DNA from: CAZLMW01 sp964560875
GTDB lineage: Bacteria; Myxococcota_A; UBA9042
NCBI GenBank assembly: GCA_964560875.1
Contig: CAZLMW010000026.1
Location: 1-64,000 of the forward strand
Length of the DNA: 64,000 bases
Direction: 5' to 3'
Numbering within the stretch: position 1 is the stretch's first letter; the number at the start of each line of letters is the position of its first letter. A program made the position numbers and the translations under genes. Shown here piece by piece: positions 9,647 through 17,777 of the stretch. The notes beneath the pieces were generated by a model that did no database searches, was not told where the DNA came from, and saw only the letters and a program-made list of their open reading frames with translations.

Positions 9647-10495
9647 TCAGCGGCTCTTGCGCTGCAACCAACGCCGGCTGAACACCTCGCTGGGCACCTT
9701 GACGCCGAACTTGAGGCGCTTGGTCACAACCACCGTCTTGCTGCCCTTGCGCAGCATGTCATTGAGCTCCATGCGCATCGCCACCTTGCGGCCGTCGACA
9801 ACGCGGATATCGCCCATCGTCCATGTCTTGAGTTTCATGCCGGACAGCGCAAACAGCTCCTGCTCGAGCGGCAGCAGATGCTCGACGTCGATCCACAACA
9901 GGCGCTTGGGATAGCTCACCTTTTTGTCGCGCGCGATGGCCTCGACCTTCCAGCAGCGACGACCGTGCTTCATCTCGGCGCCGAGCACCTTGGCCTTGTA
10001 GAGCTCGCGGAACTTCTGCGACTGCATCATGTCTTCATACGAGATGTCCGAGCCCATCATCCCTTGCCGCAGCATGTGGCCCGAGATCTTCTGCACGCGT
10101 TCGGCCCGCGGCATGTAGATCCACATGTTGTCGCCCTTCTTGAGCATCTTGGTGCCCTTGTCGCGCGCGGGTTTGCGGAATTCGACCGCAGATTCGTCGA
10201 TGCCGCGGCCGTAGCTCAGCATCTCGTAGACACGGGTGCGGCGGCTGTCGATGACCTTCATGACCGAAACCGCGGTGCGCGTTTCAAATGTCAGCAGCTT
10301 GTCCATCGCATCGAGCAGCTGATCGGCGGTGGGCTGGGCAGGCTTGGCGGCGAGGGCCGGGCCCGATGCGAGCAGGACCACGGCGAATGTTGCCAGCGTT
10401 GCCGCGATGCGTTGGGTACCGTTCATGGGGTTGTCCTGGGGGTGAGGCTCGACTGGCTCGACGTGCAACTGGGAGGTTTTGTTCATGTTGTTCAT
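9647..10495 (-). CDS. LolA-like outer membrane lipoprotein-sorting protein
   Basis: A periplasmic carrier of the LolA-like superfamily (outer-membrane lipoprotein-sorting type). Recognisable stretches are ADQLLDAMDKLLTFETRTAV, GDNMWIYMPRAERVQKI and LWIDVEHLLPLEQE; strands curve around a hydrophobic pocket in known relatives. ATG 10495 overlaps the upstream stop as ATGA. A second ATG at 10426 has AGGA upstream and would place a clean signal peptide (MNGTQRIAATLATFAVVLLA, cut after GPALAA) at the N-terminus, so the true start may be 10426. The position after two FtsX permeases and a LolD-like ATPase implies that it receives a lipid or lipoprotein from that transporter. Confidence 0.85.
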   Translation of the reverse strand: MNNMNKTSQLHVEPVEPHPQDNPMNGTQRIAATLATFAVVLLASGPALAAKPAQPTADQLLDAMDKLLTFETRTAVSVMKVIDSRRTRVYEMLSYGRGIDESAVEFRKPARDKGTKMLKKGDNMWIYMPRAERVQKISGHMLRQGMMGSDISYEDMMQSQKFRELYKAKVLGAEMKHGRRCWKVEAIARDKKVSYPKRLLWIDVEHLLPLEQELFALSGMKLKTWTMGDIRVVDGRKVAMRMELNDMLRKGSKTVVVTKRLKFGVKVPSEVFSRRWLQRKSR

Positions 10496-11733
10496 GTGCG
10501 CGCTCGCATGGCGGTGACAGGCTGGATGGCCGCGGCGCGGATGGCGGGGAGAGCGGCGCCGACCAGCGCGATGATGAAGCCAAAGACGAGCGACGTGGCG
10601 ACGATGGACCAGGTCATCTCACCGTACAGCGTCGCGGAGATCGGAAACCCGCTGCCCATTTTGTCGATGACCTCGTCGCCAAGCGTGATGCCTTTTGTCT
10701 GCAACAGCCACCCGCCGATGGAGCCGAGCGCGGTGCCGCCGATGCCACCGAGCAGCCCGACGAACGACGCTTCAACCAAGAACAACCCGACGGTCCCGCC
10801 GCCGGTCAGCCCCATCGCGCGCAGCACACCGATCTCGGCGCTGCGCTCAAGCACGCTCATCATCATCGTGTTGAAGATGGCGAGCGCCGCCATGAAGACG
10901 ACGAGCAGCTCGATGAACAACTCCATGCCCTCCATGAGGCCGCCCATCATGTTCCACGGCTCGCGCTGGTGCCACGCCTTGACGTCCAACCCCTTGGCCT
11001 CGGGCAACGCTGCAATCGCCGCCGCCACCGGCTCGACCGTCGCGGCTTTCTCATCGGCGGCATAGGCCACAACCTCGAGCGCGCCGCCCTCCATGTCCGC
11101 CATCCAGCGTGCTTGTTGCAGCGAGATGAAGCAGCTGTTGTCGAGCACCGCGTCCCCGCCAGCGACGCCGACGAGCTCGAGGTTGAGCGGCGACATCGAG
11201 TCGTACTGTGTGCGTCCCATCAACAGAATTTTGTCACCGAGCTTCGCGTTGATCTTGGCGGCGAGCTTGCGACCGACGACGACCTCCGGCCCCTTGGGCT
11301 TGAGCCAGCGGCCCTCGGCGAGCTTCTCCGGGCCCTTGAGGTGTTCGCGGTAGTAGTCGTCCGAGGCCCCGGTGACGGCGGTGAAGTTGTCGCCAAGCTC
11401 ATCGCCGGCGGTGATGACGGCGCCGGTGACGATCCGGGCGTACACATCGACTACGCCGGGCACCTTGCGGATGGCGGCCAGGACCGGCTTTGCGTCGGCG
11501 ATATTGGCATCCATTGGCGCCATCGCTTCCCGCCGCGCGAATTCGGCATCGACGACGCGAATGTGCCCAACAACGGCGACGGTTTCGCGCACCATGCCGC
11601 CAAAAACGCCCTGGATGTACGCGAGCGTGACCGTAATGAGCGCCGTCGCCACGACGATCGTGCTGGCCGTGAGCAGCGTGCGCCGCGAGTTGCGCAGCGC
11701 GTTGCGGATGGCGAGCCGGATCCAAAGTCCCAT
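10492..11733 (-). CDS. FtsX/LolCE-type ABC transporter permease
   Basis: 413 residues. The ATG at 11733 has GGAG six bases upstream and is preferred over the TTG two codons earlier. Topology is that of the MacB/LolC/FtsX family: one N-terminal helix (LLTASTIVVATALITVTLA), a periplasmic domain of about 230 residues, then three C-terminal helices (ELLVVFMAALAIFNTMMMSV, GLFLVEASFVGLLGGIGG, VATSLVFGFIIALVGAALP). The family uses ATP hydrolysis on the inside to work on substrates in the periplasmic leaflet, such as lipoproteins. It lies 12 bp after the paralogous permease and overlaps the LolA-like gene by 4 bp. It should form a heterodimer with the next permease. Confidence 0.9.
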   Translation of the reverse strand: MGLWIRLAIRNALRNSRRTLLTASTIVVATALITVTLAYIQGVFGGMVRETVAVVGHIRVVDAEFARREAMAPMDANIADAKPVLAAIRKVPGVVDVYARIVTGAVITAGDELGDNFTAVTGASDDYYREHLKGPEKLAEGRWLKPKGPEVVVGRKLAAKINAKLGDKILLMGRTQYDSMSPLNLELVGVAGGDAVLDNSCFISLQQARWMADMEGGALEVVAYAADEKAATVEPVAAAIAALPEAKGLDVKAWHQREPWNMMGGLMEGMELFIELLVVFMAALAIFNTMMMSVLERSAEIGVLRAMGLTGGGTVGLFLVEASFVGLLGGIGGTALGSIGGWLLQTKGITLGDEVIDKMGSGFPISATLYGEMTWSIVATSLVFGFIIALVGAALPAIRAAAIQPVTAMRART

Positions 11734-11745
11734 TTTCAACTCCTA

Positions 11746-12984
11746 CTACGCGCGGACCGCGTCGGCCGGCTGCATGCGCGTGGCGACGATGGCGGGATAG
11801 ATGGACGCGAGGACCGCGACGATAAGGCCGAAAAGCATGGCGCCAAGGACGGCAGTGCCTGACGGCGCCATGTAGAGCATCACGGAGAACGGGATGCTGT
11901 CGTACGCGCCGGTCGAGGACGCCTGGTCGATGAGCGGCGACATGTCGATGCCCTGCTCGCTGTACTTGTTGACCACCCAACCACCGAGCGCGGCGCCGAT
12001 GCCCGAGCCGATGACGCCCATCACGGTGCCCTCGGCCACAAACAAGCGAACGACGGCGGCCCGGGTCATGCCCATGGCGCGCAAGGTTCCAATCTCGCGG
12101 ACCCGCTCGTAGGCGGCCATCAGGACCGTGTTGGCGATACCCGCTGCGGCGATCGCCATCAGGGCCAGCGCGATGATGTCGACGAACGCTTGCCGCAGGT
12201 CCTGCACCTTGACGAGGGCGTCGGTTTCCAGCTGCCAGGTGCGAACGCGGGCGGAGTTCTTGCCGAAGGTCCCGAGGAGCCGCGTGGCCATCTCCGTGCT
12301 GTCGTTTCGGTCGTCAAGCAGCAACGAGACATGGGAGCGTTTGCCCTCGGCGATGACCAGCGATTCGGCGGCGGGCATCGCCATCATGACGCCGATGCGG
12401 TCGAACGCGGGGTTGCCGGTTCGGAGCACGCCGGCGATCGGCATCTGCAGCGCGTTGATTGCGCCGGCGGCGGTACGGGCTTCGAAGACGAGCGTGTCGC
12501 CCTTTTTGACCTCGAACGCCCTCGCCAACCCCTTGGAGATGAGCACACCGTCGTCTTTGCCTTTCGGGATCGCCCCGTCGACCTTCCAGTCCTTGCGCGG
12601 GAAGACGTCGCCATCCGTCGCGGGGTCGAACGCGATGATGCGGGCCCGGACGGCGTCGCGGTTGTGAACGACCCGAGCGGTGAAAAGGAGCCTGGCGGTC
12701 CACGACTTGCTGTTGGCGTCGAGCCACGAACGGCGCTTCTTATCGAGGGTGACGAGCTTGTCGATCGGGTGACGCAGCCCGGTCTCCGGGTATTCGTGGG
12801 GCTGGACCTGCACGTGCGCGCTGGCGGTGTCGATTTGCGCGCGGATGATGTTCTCCTTCATGCCGCCGACGAGGCCGCGGCCGAGGATCAACAGGAATAC
12901 GCCGGCGACAATGGACACCATCGAAAGCGTCGTGCGGCCGTACTGGCGAAAGACATTTCGCAGGGCGAGGCGGAACGTAAACAT
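11746..12984 (-). CDS. FtsX/LolCE-type ABC transporter permease (second copy)
   Basis: 412 residues of the same family as the downstream gene: N-terminal helix in TTLSMVSIVAGVFLLILGRG, a large periplasmic domain, and three C-terminal helices (IALALMAIAAAGIANTVLMA, RLFVAEGTVMGVIGSGIG, VLGAMLFGLIVAVLASIYPA). The conserved REIGTLRAMG motif at the cytoplasmic coupling helix is clear and contacts the ATPase in relatives. The start overlaps the ATPase stop as TGATG, so the two are translationally coupled. The pairing of two non-identical permeases resembles LolC plus LolE rather than homodimeric MacB. Confidence 0.9.
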   Translation of the reverse strand: MFTFRLALRNVFRQYGRTTLSMVSIVAGVFLLILGRGLVGGMKENIIRAQIDTASAHVQVQPHEYPETGLRHPIDKLVTLDKKRRSWLDANSKSWTARLLFTARVVHNRDAVRARIIAFDPATDGDVFPRKDWKVDGAIPKGKDDGVLISKGLARAFEVKKGDTLVFEARTAAGAINALQMPIAGVLRTGNPAFDRIGVMMAMPAAESLVIAEGKRSHVSLLLDDRNDSTEMATRLLGTFGKNSARVRTWQLETDALVKVQDLRQAFVDIIALALMAIAAAGIANTVLMAAYERVREIGTLRAMGMTRAAVVRLFVAEGTVMGVIGSGIGAALGGWVVNKYSEQGIDMSPLIDQASSTGAYDSIPFSVMLYMAPSGTAVLGAMLFGLIVAVLASIYPAIVATRMQPADAVRA

Positions 12985-13706
12985 CAGCGTTGCTCCCGCT
13001 CGACGTGGCCGGCCTGGGAGGGCGGCTCGCGCACCTCATCGGAGTGAACCGCGCCGTCTCGCAGCGTCACAACCCGCCGGGCGCGGGCGATGACCATCGG
13101 ATCGTGCGTCGAAAAGACGAACGTGACGCCCTGCTGCTCGTTCATATCGCGCATCAATTCGAGCACCGCCGAGCCCGTCGCGCTGTCGAGGTTTGCCGTG
13201 GGTTCATCGGCGATCACCAGCGCGGGCTCTTTGACGAGCGCTCGCGCCACGGCGACCCGCTGCTGCTGACCACCGGATAGCTCGGCCGGTTTGCGATCGA
13301 CGAGCTCGCCAATCCCCACCGAAGCGAGCGCCTTTTTCGCCGCCGCCTTGTGGTCGCCCTTGGCCCCCGCGAGGTGCAGCGCCGTCTCGACGTTTTCGGA
13401 AGCCGACAGCACCGGCACGAGGTTGAACGACTGGAAGATGAAGCCGATACGCTTGGCCCGCGCCCGCGCCCGTTCCTTGCCCTTCATGCCGGCTGTATCG
13501 ACCCCTTCCAGCTTGACCTCGCCGGAGGTCGGCACGTCGAGCAGACCGATGATGTTGAGCATCGTCGTCTTGCCCGAGCCGGACGGCCCGCAGATGACGG
13601 TGAATTCGCCGGGCTCGAGGGTGAAGCTGACCCCGGCCAGCGCGTGGACCTCAGCCGCACCGCTCCCGTAGGTCTTCTTGATGTCGGTCAGTTCGCAGAT
13701 CGCCAT
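12984..13706 (-). CDS. LolD/MacB-type ABC transporter ATPase
   Basis: 240 residues from ATG 13706, which has AAGGAG at ideal distance; a longer frame to 13787 lacks a good start. All nucleotide-binding motifs are present: Walker A GPSGSGKTT, Q-loop in FQSFNLVPVLSA, signature LSGGQQQRVAVARAL, Walker B ALVIADEP and the H-loop FSTHD. The sequence is of the LolD/MacB/FtsE subgroup that partners FtsX-fold permeases, which follow directly. It energises movement of a lipid-linked substrate out of the inner membrane. Confidence 0.92.
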   Translation of the reverse strand: MAICELTDIKKTYGSGAAEVHALAGVSFTLEPGEFTVICGPSGSGKTTMLNIIGLLDVPTSGEVKLEGVDTAGMKGKERARARAKRIGFIFQSFNLVPVLSASENVETALHLAGAKGDHKAAAKKALASVGIGELVDRKPAELSGGQQQRVAVARALVKEPALVIADEPTANLDSATGSAVLELMRDMNEQQGVTFVFSTHDPMVIARARRVVTLRDGAVHSDEVREPPSQAGHVEREQR

Positions 13707-13765
13707 GAGGCTCCTTGGGTGATCGATGCCTGTGCCCGGTCGATGCCAGTGCTCGGTCGAGCGGG

Positions 13766-15079
13766 TCAGTAATGCAGGCGCGTCCAAACGATGAAGGTTG
13801 CGGCGGGGACCAGGCCGGAGAGGTCGACTTTCGTGCCATTGGCGTCCAGCACCAGGTCGTCGGGGCTGGGCGACAGTTCGCCGCCATCACCACCGAGATC
13901 GACGGGCAGCTGCGCGGCCGCAGCCAGCTCAAACCAGCCGTTGGGCACCCACGCCAAGGTAGGTACCGCGAGCGCCGTCGCATCGCGCAGGTTTTGCAGC
14001 CACAGGCCGGACATCGACAGCTCTTCGGTCGCGGCGAAGCTGATGGCTGCGATGCCGTAGTCGAGGCCGCGGAAAAACGGGGCAAACGGATCGGGTTCCG
14101 CATCGGTCGAGCCGAGAGGACTGACGCCACCAGCACACGTGGGGCCGCGTATCGCGCCGTTGAACGACCCGCCTGCTGGTCCGACGCTTGCCGAACCTTC
14201 GCCGTTGCGGTGGTACTGCAGGGTGACGACCAGCTGCTCACCGACCGGGAACGAGTAGTCGATGCCAGCCACGATCGACTCGTGCGCGCCGTCGCCATCG
14301 ATACGCGCTGCCGCCTCGAGCCAATAGCCGACGCCAAACGTGCCGCGGATGTCGACGCCAACGATGCCGTCCTCGGTTTCCTGGCGCCACGCACCGACCA
14401 GCGAGATATCGGCCAGCCCGACGCCAAACGTTGTGCGGGACGCGACTCGCAGCGCCTTGAAGTCGTCGCGGGCGCCGATGACCAGCTGCGTCTGGTGCGA
14501 TTCGCCGAGCGGAATGGTCGCCCGGATCGCATTAACACCGGCACGCGGGCGCCACGGTTCGGTGGCCAGCACCTGCGGAAAAGGCGCTGTGGGGTTGATG
14601 ATCTGCGCCGATCCCCAGTTGAGCGCCTGGCGACCGATGCGCAGGTCAACCTGCGGCAGGTAGATGTCGAGGAACAGCCGGTCGACCTGCATGTAATCGG
14701 TCGCACGCGAGATGCTGAGCGCCTGGTTGTTCTGTTCGGGCCACGTGCAGCCGGCGGCGTCGAGCACAGGGCCAAACTTGGATTCTTCCAGCGTGCGTTT
14801 GAGCTCTTGCTGCGCCGTGCGGCCCTGGTGAAGCCCGATCTCCAGCGTCGTGTTCAGTGTGACGCGCTCGCCAAACGAGCCCGAGAACGTCGGTCGGGCG
14901 CGCTCAACAAGCTCCCAGGCCTTGCCGTCGACACCCGCATGACCGTGGGCCCGAAACTCGAGGAAGCCGTCGGTTGATCCGGCCGTCGCGGTCATCGGCC
15001 ACGACGCGATCGCAAACACTGCAGCAACAAGCGCGCTCCACAGGGCTCGGGATGCGATCGGCGGGCGGTGCGTGCTCAT
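13766..15079 (-). CDS. Outer-membrane beta-barrel protein of the transport operon
   Basis: 437 residues with a signal peptide (ALVAAVFAIASWPMTATAG). Alternating amphipathic strands fill the protein and it ends in an aromatic residue (VWTRLHY), the usual outer-membrane beta-barrel signal. Segments such as FLDIYLPQVDLRIGRQALNW resemble the DUF1302-like porin group that is often found beside LolA-like and FtsX genes. The ATG overlaps the stop of an upstream TetR-like remnant (ATGA), and the ATPase starts 59 bp later. The inferred role is the outer-membrane partner of the exporter encoded downstream. Confidence 0.7.
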   Translation of the reverse strand: MSTHRPPIASRALWSALVAAVFAIASWPMTATAGSTDGFLEFRAHGHAGVDGKAWELVERARPTFSGSFGERVTLNTTLEIGLHQGRTAQQELKRTLEESKFGPVLDAAGCTWPEQNNQALSISRATDYMQVDRLFLDIYLPQVDLRIGRQALNWGSAQIINPTAPFPQVLATEPWRPRAGVNAIRATIPLGESHQTQLVIGARDDFKALRVASRTTFGVGLADISLVGAWRQETEDGIVGVDIRGTFGVGYWLEAAARIDGDGAHESIVAGIDYSFPVGEQLVVTLQYHRNGEGSASVGPAGGSFNGAIRGPTCAGGVSPLGSTDAEPDPFAPFFRGLDYGIAAISFAATEELSMSGLWLQNLRDATALAVPTLAWVPNGWFELAAAAQLPVDLGGDGGELSPSPDDLVLDANGTKVDLSGLVPAATFIVWTRLHY

Positions 15080-15348
15080 CCGCGACTCCGGCGAGGCTCG
15101 GGCAGCTCGTCCAGGTGAACCACGCGCTCCTCGTCGGCCGTGTGTTCCAATCCGGTGCCCAGACCGCGCCGCAACAAGCCCACCACCTGATGAGCGAGAG
15201 CTTCGCGCTCATCCAGCCCAAACTCGCGCGCGAGCTCGGGGGCGCGCACAGCTCGAGCAACCCCCAGCCGAAACGCCGGCGGAGGCTCCTGTTCAACACG
15301 TGGTCGGAGACCGCGACGAAGAAGTCCGCGGCGGCGTCACATGACCGG
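15076..15348 (-). pseudogene. TetR-like regulator C-terminal remnant, frameshifted
   Basis: Two reading frames together look like the ligand-binding end of a TetR regulator: DAAADFFVAVSDHVLN in one frame, then EQEPPPAFRLGVARAVRAPE and FGLDEREALAHQVVGLLRRG in another, ending in TGA exactly overlapping the ATG of the beta-barrel gene (ATGA). The DNA-binding half is missing, and the break falls at the short repeats near 15340. The tight ATGA overlap indicates that this was once the first gene of the transport operon. The TetR identity is a judgement from sequence style, not a firm match. Confidence 0.45.
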
Positions 15349-15436
15349 CAGCATAAGTGACCGGTCGGTTATATGACAGGCAGTCACATCGTCGCTGTCA
15401 ACGGCCCTTTCATGTCAACGTCCAGTCGCTGTCAAC
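15337..15436. repeat. Cluster of short repeats at a rearrangement point
   Basis: The 100 bases hold tgaccggca followed by taagtgaccgg, which match in reverse the ends of the element at 5791-6075, and two copies of tcgctgtcaacg. They separate the truncated TetR remnant from the methyltransferase gene. They may be a scar of a lost element; this is inference. Confidence 0.3.
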
Positions 15437-16152
15437 GTCCAAATGCCCGTGCACTCGGGAATCCGTTCGTGGCCAAACTCGGCAACCCACCGCTGTCCGC
15501 GGTCACCGAAGAAGTCGTCCATCGTTTGCACGGCCTCGGATGCAGAGGCAAAGGCGTAGTCGGTTCGCAGCGTCGCAACCTGGGTGAATCCGGCGCGCTC
15601 GAGCGCGTCCAGGTATTGGCGATGGGCATCTTTGACGCGAGGAGTCGGCGTCCCGGTCCCAAGAGTCTCGATGATGACGGCGGCGCCACCGGGTCGCAGG
15701 CATCGTTTCATCTCGTCGATGGCGGCGTGCACCTCGTCGCGCCAGGTGTCGGGGTGCCATGACCGAAAGTGGCCGAAGACCCATCCGGCGATCGCGATGT
15801 CGAAAGCGCCGTCTTCACATGGCAACTCGCGCGCATCCCCTTGCCGCGCATCCACCTGGGCCGCGAACGCCTCGCGCAGGACAGCCAGCATGTGCGGGGC
15901 GACTTCGACCGCAACCACAGAGGCGCCAGCATCGACAAGAAGCCCCGTGACACGGCCCGTCCCCGCCCCGATATCGAGCGCCCGAGGGCCGAAACGCGTT
16001 ACGAGTGCCGCAACCTCACGATCCAACCTGCCGTCAACGTCTTCAGCCGAGACGAGCGCATGGTAGCGGCGCGCCCGACCGGCCTCGCGGTAAGCAGCGT
16101 GGTGGTCGTCGGGTCGTTCGGCGGGCATCGACGTGGCTCCGGCGGTTGTCAT
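15415..16152 (-). CDS. Class I SAM-dependent methyltransferase
   Basis: 245 residues. The SAM-binding motif I (LDIGAGTGRVTG, about 59-70) is followed by an acidic end of strand 2 (AVEVAPHML), the DIAIAGWVFGHF motif of strand 4, and MKRCLRPGGAAVIIETLGTG after strand 5, all typical of the Methyltransf_11/25 small-molecule group. The acceptor substrate is unknown. The gene is divergent from the hypermodification remnant at 16244, and its ATG lies 91 bp from that gene's GTG. It is separated from the transport operon by short repeats. Confidence 0.85.
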   Translation of the reverse strand: MTTAGATSMPAERPDDHHAAYREAGRARRYHALVSAEDVDGRLDREVAALVTRFGPRALDIGAGTGRVTGLLVDAGASVVAVEVAPHMLAVLREAFAAQVDARQGDARELPCEDGAFDIAIAGWVFGHFRSWHPDTWRDEVHAAIDEMKRCLRPGGAAVIIETLGTGTPTPRVKDAHRQYLDALERAGFTQVATLRTDYAFASASEAVQTMDDFFGDRGQRWVAEFGHERIPECTGIWTLTATGR

Positions 16153-16243
16153 TGCGATGAGCGATGGTACAGATGCTGCCTGACTTCGGTACAGGCCTGG
16201 ACGTCAGCAGGCGAAGGGCGACATACCCGCAACGGAGCGCGCC

Positions 16244-16917
16244 GTGCGCACCATCGACAACCCGTACGCCGCGGCCCTCGATGGCCTCGATCTCCCCGGC
16301 CCCGTCGCGGCTTTCTTCGGTTTCTGCCGCGCGCGTGAAGCGGTCCGTATCCGCCGCGAATCCGGCTCCCCGCCGCCATGGACCGACGATCCGATCCTGC
16401 AACGCGGACGCTTCCTCAACGTCTTCCGCGAAGACGACCGCGGCACCAAGGCTGTCCTCCGGTTCGCCCGTCCAACATCCGACGATTTCCCCGCGCTCCT
16501 CCAAGCGCTGCTGTTCGCCCGTTGGTGCAACCGAGCCGCAACCCTGGACCGCCTGACAGCCGCCGAGCTCGCCGACGCCGGCAGACTGCGCCACAAGCTC
16601 CAAGCGCTCCCCGACCAGCCCTGGTGCAACGTCACCGCCTACCCGGTCGACCGCGCGACGATCGACGGCGTGGTCCACTCCCGACTCGACACGGCGACCC
16701 GCATGTTCGCCGATCTCCGCCACCGGCTCGCACAAGCCGTCCTTGGCGCCGACCGCGACATCGTCCGCGCGACCAACGCCATCAACGACGTGCTCGGCCT
16801 CGCCAACGACTTCCCGATCTTCATGGCCGTCGTCGACATCGCGAGATCCTGCAGCGCGACCAGCAGCTTTTGCCGGCCTGCCGCAGTGTCGCCCAGGCGC
16901 CACAGGAATTGGCATGC
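16244..16917 (+). pseudogene. DNA base hypermodification protein (5-hmdU kinase helical / thymine pyrophosphorylase type), decayed
   Basis: The GTG at 16244 opens a frame with clear hallmarks of the helical family associated with 5-hydroxymethyl-dUMP DNA kinases and alpha-glutamyl/putrescinyl-thymine pyrophosphorylases: FFGFCRAREAVRIRRESG, PPPWTDDPILQRGRF, NVFREDDR and ANDFPIFMAVVDIA. Such proteins modify thymine-derived bases in phage DNA. After VVDIA the frame becomes nonsense, while another frame continues RDPAARPAAFAGLPQC and PGATGIG, as expected for the family end. A frameshift near 16845 is therefore likely, and the 3' end is lost into a toxin-antitoxin promoter. In the intact frame it would read through into the antitoxin; I regard that apparent fusion as accidental. 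Confidence 0.6.
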
Positions 16918-16936
16918 ACATGCACATGTGTATAAT
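16909..16936 (+). promoter_or_regulatory. Sigma-70 type promoter of the toxin-antitoxin pair
   Basis: TTGGCA (16909-16914), a 16-bp spacer and TATAAT (16931-16936) lie 15 bp before the antitoxin ATG. The spacer is made of overlapping palindromes (gcatgc, cacatgtg), a likely operator for the antitoxin, which in this family usually represses its own promoter. Confidence 0.7.
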
Positions 16937-16951
16937 GGACTCGGAGGCCCA

Positions 16952-17200
16952 ATGGCTCACAGTCGTCGAACGCAAATCCTGATGGAGCCCACCGAGCACG
17001 CGGCGCTGGAGCGCATTGCAGCAAGCAAGCGGGTGTCGGTTGCGGAGCTCTTCCGACGCGCCGTGCGGGCGCAGTATCTCGATCGCCGGCTCGAGGCCGA
17101 GGCCTGTGTGCACAACCTGACGTGCATGGCGCTCGACCTGCCCGAGTGGGAGGAGCTGGCCCGCGAGCTCGACGAGGGACGCGATGCCGGCGTCCACTGA
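16952..17200 (+). CDS. Ribbon-helix-helix antitoxin of a VapBC-type pair
   Basis: 82 residues from ATG 16952, which has GGAGG at ideal distance and a clear promoter upstream; this supports an independent gene rather than the tail of the 318-codon frame. The N-terminal part (RRTQILMEPTEHAALERIAA, then SVAELFRRAVRAQYL) fits a ribbon-helix-helix DNA-binding fold. The C-terminal acidic region (DLPEWEELARELDEG) would wrap and inhibit the toxin. It overlaps the PIN toxin by 17 bp, the usual coupling for these modules. Confidence 0.75.
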   Translation: MAHSRRTQILMEPTEHAALERIAASKRVSVAELFRRAVRAQYLDRRLEAEACVHNLTCMALDLPEWEELARELDEGRDAGVH

Positions 17201-17639
17201 CGGCCCCGTCTTCCTCGATGCGAACGTCTTCATCTACGCGATGGGGGCGGATGAGACGCGCCGGGCGGCCTGCGCGAATTTGCTGTTGAAAGTGGCCAGG
17301 GCGGAGATCGCGGCGACGACAAGTGCGGAGGTCATCCAAGAGGTCTTGCACGTCGTCGGACGACGTCGAGGTGGTGCCGCGGCGGCGAGTGCGGCCGAGT
17401 CGGCGTTGGGGATCTGCGAGGAGGTGCTGCCGGTAACGGCGGACAATATGCGACGGGCGGCGAAGCTGTTGCGACTCCACGGCGGTTTGTCGGTGCGCGA
17501 TGCCGTCCAAGCCGCCGTGATGCGCGGAGCCGGACTGCATCGCATCGTGAGCGCGGATCGCGGGTTTGACGACATCGCCGGCCTTGTTCGCGTCGACCCC
17601 TTCGATTCGACCGCGGTGGCGTCGCTCGCGGCGGTGTAG
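17184..17639 (+). CDS. PIN-domain toxin (VapC family)
   Basis: 151 residues. The PIN ribonuclease acidic set is complete: Asp in FLDANVFIYAMG, Glu in SAEVIQEVLHV, Asp in LSVRDAVQAAVM and Asp in IVSADRGFDDI. VapC toxins cleave tRNA or rRNA when released from the antitoxin encoded just upstream. The start overlaps the antitoxin end by 17 bp. The C-terminus (DSTAVASLAAV) is normal for the family. Confidence 0.88.
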   Translation: MPASTDGPVFLDANVFIYAMGADETRRAACANLLLKVARAEIAATTSAEVIQEVLHVVGRRRGGAAAASAAESALGICEEVLPVTADNMRRAAKLLRLHGGLSVRDAVQAAVMRGAGLHRIVSADRGFDDIAGLVRVDPFDSTAVASLAAV

Positions 17640-17777
17640 AGAATCGAGATGCGGACCGGCTCTCAGGCCGGGGACTGGATCGGTTGCAGGCGACGGCGCT
17701 GGACCTGTAACTTGTAGCGCTCAACGGCTCGCCCTCCTCGAGCGGTTATCGCGGGGCCGTTGTCCCAGGGGTCAGCC

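Noticed and set aside
16244..17200. A single fused protein of hypermodification enzyme plus antitoxin
   Set aside because: The antitoxin has its own promoter, ribosome-binding site and ATG, and the upstream family sequence breaks by frameshift before the junction.
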